NCBI GenBank assembly: GCA_947451525.1
Contig: CANFZM010000002.1
Span: 62,001 to 126,000, forward strand
Length of the DNA stretch: 64,000 nt
Source of the DNA: Flavobacteriaceae bacterium
GTDB taxonomy: Bacteria > Bacteroidota > Bacteroidia > Flavobacteriales > Flavobacteriaceae
Direction: 5' to 3'
This document shows positions 63,052 to 64,000 of the stretch, piece by piece. The notes under the pieces are model-generated. The model ran no database searches. It was not told where the DNA came from and worked only from the letters and a program-made list of their open reading frames with translations. The first letter of the stretch is position 1. Every line of letters begins with the position of its first letter. The translations under genes were made by a program, and so were the position numbers.

Positions 63052-64000
63052 ATGAATAGATTGTTTTTATATTTTGTTATGCTATTTGCGTTAAGCACTG
63101 CTGCTTTTGCACAAAATCAAACCTTGTTTTTAGATACTAATTATGATATTGCCTTGGCACAATCTAAAAAAGAAAACAAGCCAATTGCTTTACTATTTTA
63201 TGCAAAATGGTGTTCGCATTGCAAAAAAATGAAAGAAGAAATTTTTATAGATGCTGATGTAATAAAATTATTTAGCACTTCTTATATTTGTGTTGCTGTA
63301 GATGCAGAATCTACTGATGGAACTACCTTAAAAAACAAACTTCAATCTAAATTTTTAGTAAAATCGTATCCAACTTTTGCTTTTATTGATAGTAATGAAA
63401 ATTTACTCTATTGTATTTCTGGGGAATTTAAAAAAGATGCTTTTATTTTGGAAGGAACTAAAGCGTTAGTTGCAGAAAATCAATTTAATGTTGTAAAAGA
63501 CAAATTCGATGCCGATAATTCGAATGCAGAAAACTGTTTGCGATACATCATTGTAACCAGAAAAGCGGGATTTGATGCTACCTCAATTACTCAGAAATAT
63601 TTAAAAACAAAATCGGAAGCCGAATTGTTTACCGAACTAAACTGGAAAATTATCGCCAACGGCATCAACAATATTGACGCTAAAGAAGTTCCATTTATAG
63701 TTGCTAAAAAAGAAGAATTTGCTAAAGTTGTAACTCTTTCTAGAATTGAAAAGAAATTAATTTATATGGTTTCTGATAATTTAAAACCTTTGGCAGATCT
63801 TGGTGATACTCTACATTACAATAAAAAAAGACCTATTGCTGCCTCTTTTCAGATTAGAAAAGTAGATTCTTTATTATTTAGATACGATTTGACTATAAAT
63901 GAATATTCACAAAATTGGAAAAATTACAAAAAAACAGCAGAATCTTCAGTAGATAAATTCGCTTGGAAAGATTCTAATGCTTTAGTAGATATTTCTAACA
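63052..64000 (+). CDS. Secreted thioredoxin-like protein (partial, right edge)
   Basis: This frame starts with a signal peptide (ALSTAAFAQ) two bases after the rsmE stop and runs off the window after 316 residues. Residues 25-130 form a thioredoxin-fold domain with the active site AKWCSHCKK (CxxC) and the cis-Pro region KSYPTFAF. The rest is helical and of unknown fold. It probably acts as a periplasmic disulfide reductase or isomerase. The C-terminus is missing. Confidence 0.85.
   Translation, partial: MNRLFLYFVMLFALSTAAFAQNQTLFLDTNYDIALAQSKKENKPIALLFYAKWCSHCKKMKEEIFIDADVIKLFSTSYICVAVDAESTDGTTLKNKLQSKFLVKSYPTFAFIDSNENLLYCISGEFKKDAFILEGTKALVAENQFNVVKDKFDADNSNAENCLRYIIVTRKAGFDATSITQKYLKTKSEAELFTELNWKIIANGINNIDAKEVPFIVAKKEEFAKVVTLSRIEKKLIYMVSDNLKPLADLGDTLHYNKKRPIAASFQIRKVDSLLFRYDLTINEYSQNWKNYKKTAESSVDKFAWKDSNALVDISN

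Overview
The window looks like chromosomal DNA of a member of the Flavobacteriaceae (Bacteroidota), close to Flavobacterium. Reasons: A+T-rich DNA, little sign of Shine-Dalgarno sites, promoter boxes of the TAnnTTTG type, a SusC/RagA-style TonB-dependent receptor with a carboxypeptidase-regulatory N-domain, a secreted protein with a type IX secretion C-terminal sorting domain, bacillithiol synthesis (bshA) and the TamB/LptD outer-membrane genes. No rRNA, tRNA, CRISPR array, intact insertion sequence or prophage was seen.

Layout. 0-2.6 kb: a type III polyketide synthase (cut by the window edge), a SAM methyltransferase and an FAD oxidoreductase, a set resembling phenolic-lipid (Srs-type) clusters. 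2.8-4.0 kb: a secreted SGNH hydrolase and a PH/SHOCT protein. 4.0-9.1 kb: a four-gene unit, TonB-dependent receptor, LytS-type kinase, LytTR regulator and polysaccharide deacetylase, preceded by 21-bp-spaced direct repeats that look like LytTR sites. 9.2-20.7 kb: a short-chain fatty acid block on the minus strand: acs, prpE, a CrbS/CbrA-like solute-symporter histidine kinase with a receiver-only partner, a small membrane protein before the kinase, an MHS-type transporter with a large periplasmic insert, a porin, and an IS1-InsA-like regulator.

21.1-33.2 kb is the most distinctive region: a plus-strand catabolic run with a flavin reductase-like protein, a fused FAD monooxygenase/Old Yellow Enzyme protein of the 2-aminobenzoyl-CoA monooxygenase/reductase type, an aryl-CoA ligase, a membrane-anchored FMN glutamate-synthase-like protein, a 4HBT thioesterase, a nitrilase-family hydrolase, a gentisate-dioxygenase-like bicupin, a fumarylacetoacetate-hydrolase-family protein and a maleate isomerase. 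Read as a pathway, this would take anthranilate through CoA-activated 5-hydroxylation to 5-hydroxyanthranilate. Ring cleavage would give an amide (maleamoylpyruvate or similar), the nitrilase-like enzyme would release ammonia, and the products would be pyruvate, maleate and then fumarate. A salicylate/gentisate route is the main alternative, but it leaves the nitrilase unexplained. The run also contains a frameshifted gene, an A+T-rich lipoprotein gene, two REP-like palindromic elements and short degenerate repeats in most gaps.

33.2-64 kb is mostly core genome: a 45-residue membrane protein behind a Crp/Fnr-like palindrome, a T9SS cargo protein, a dicarboxylate symporter with aroC, lipoproteins and a beta-barrel protein, PrcB-like protein and bshA, a GH3/beta-lactamase fusion, an iron-sulfur oxidoreductase pair, an MCE protein, a cell-wall amidase, lptD, a RidA protein, methylglyoxal synthase, a BadF-type sugar kinase, gap, pfkA, tamB, tsaD, rsmE and a thioredoxin-like protein cut by the right edge.
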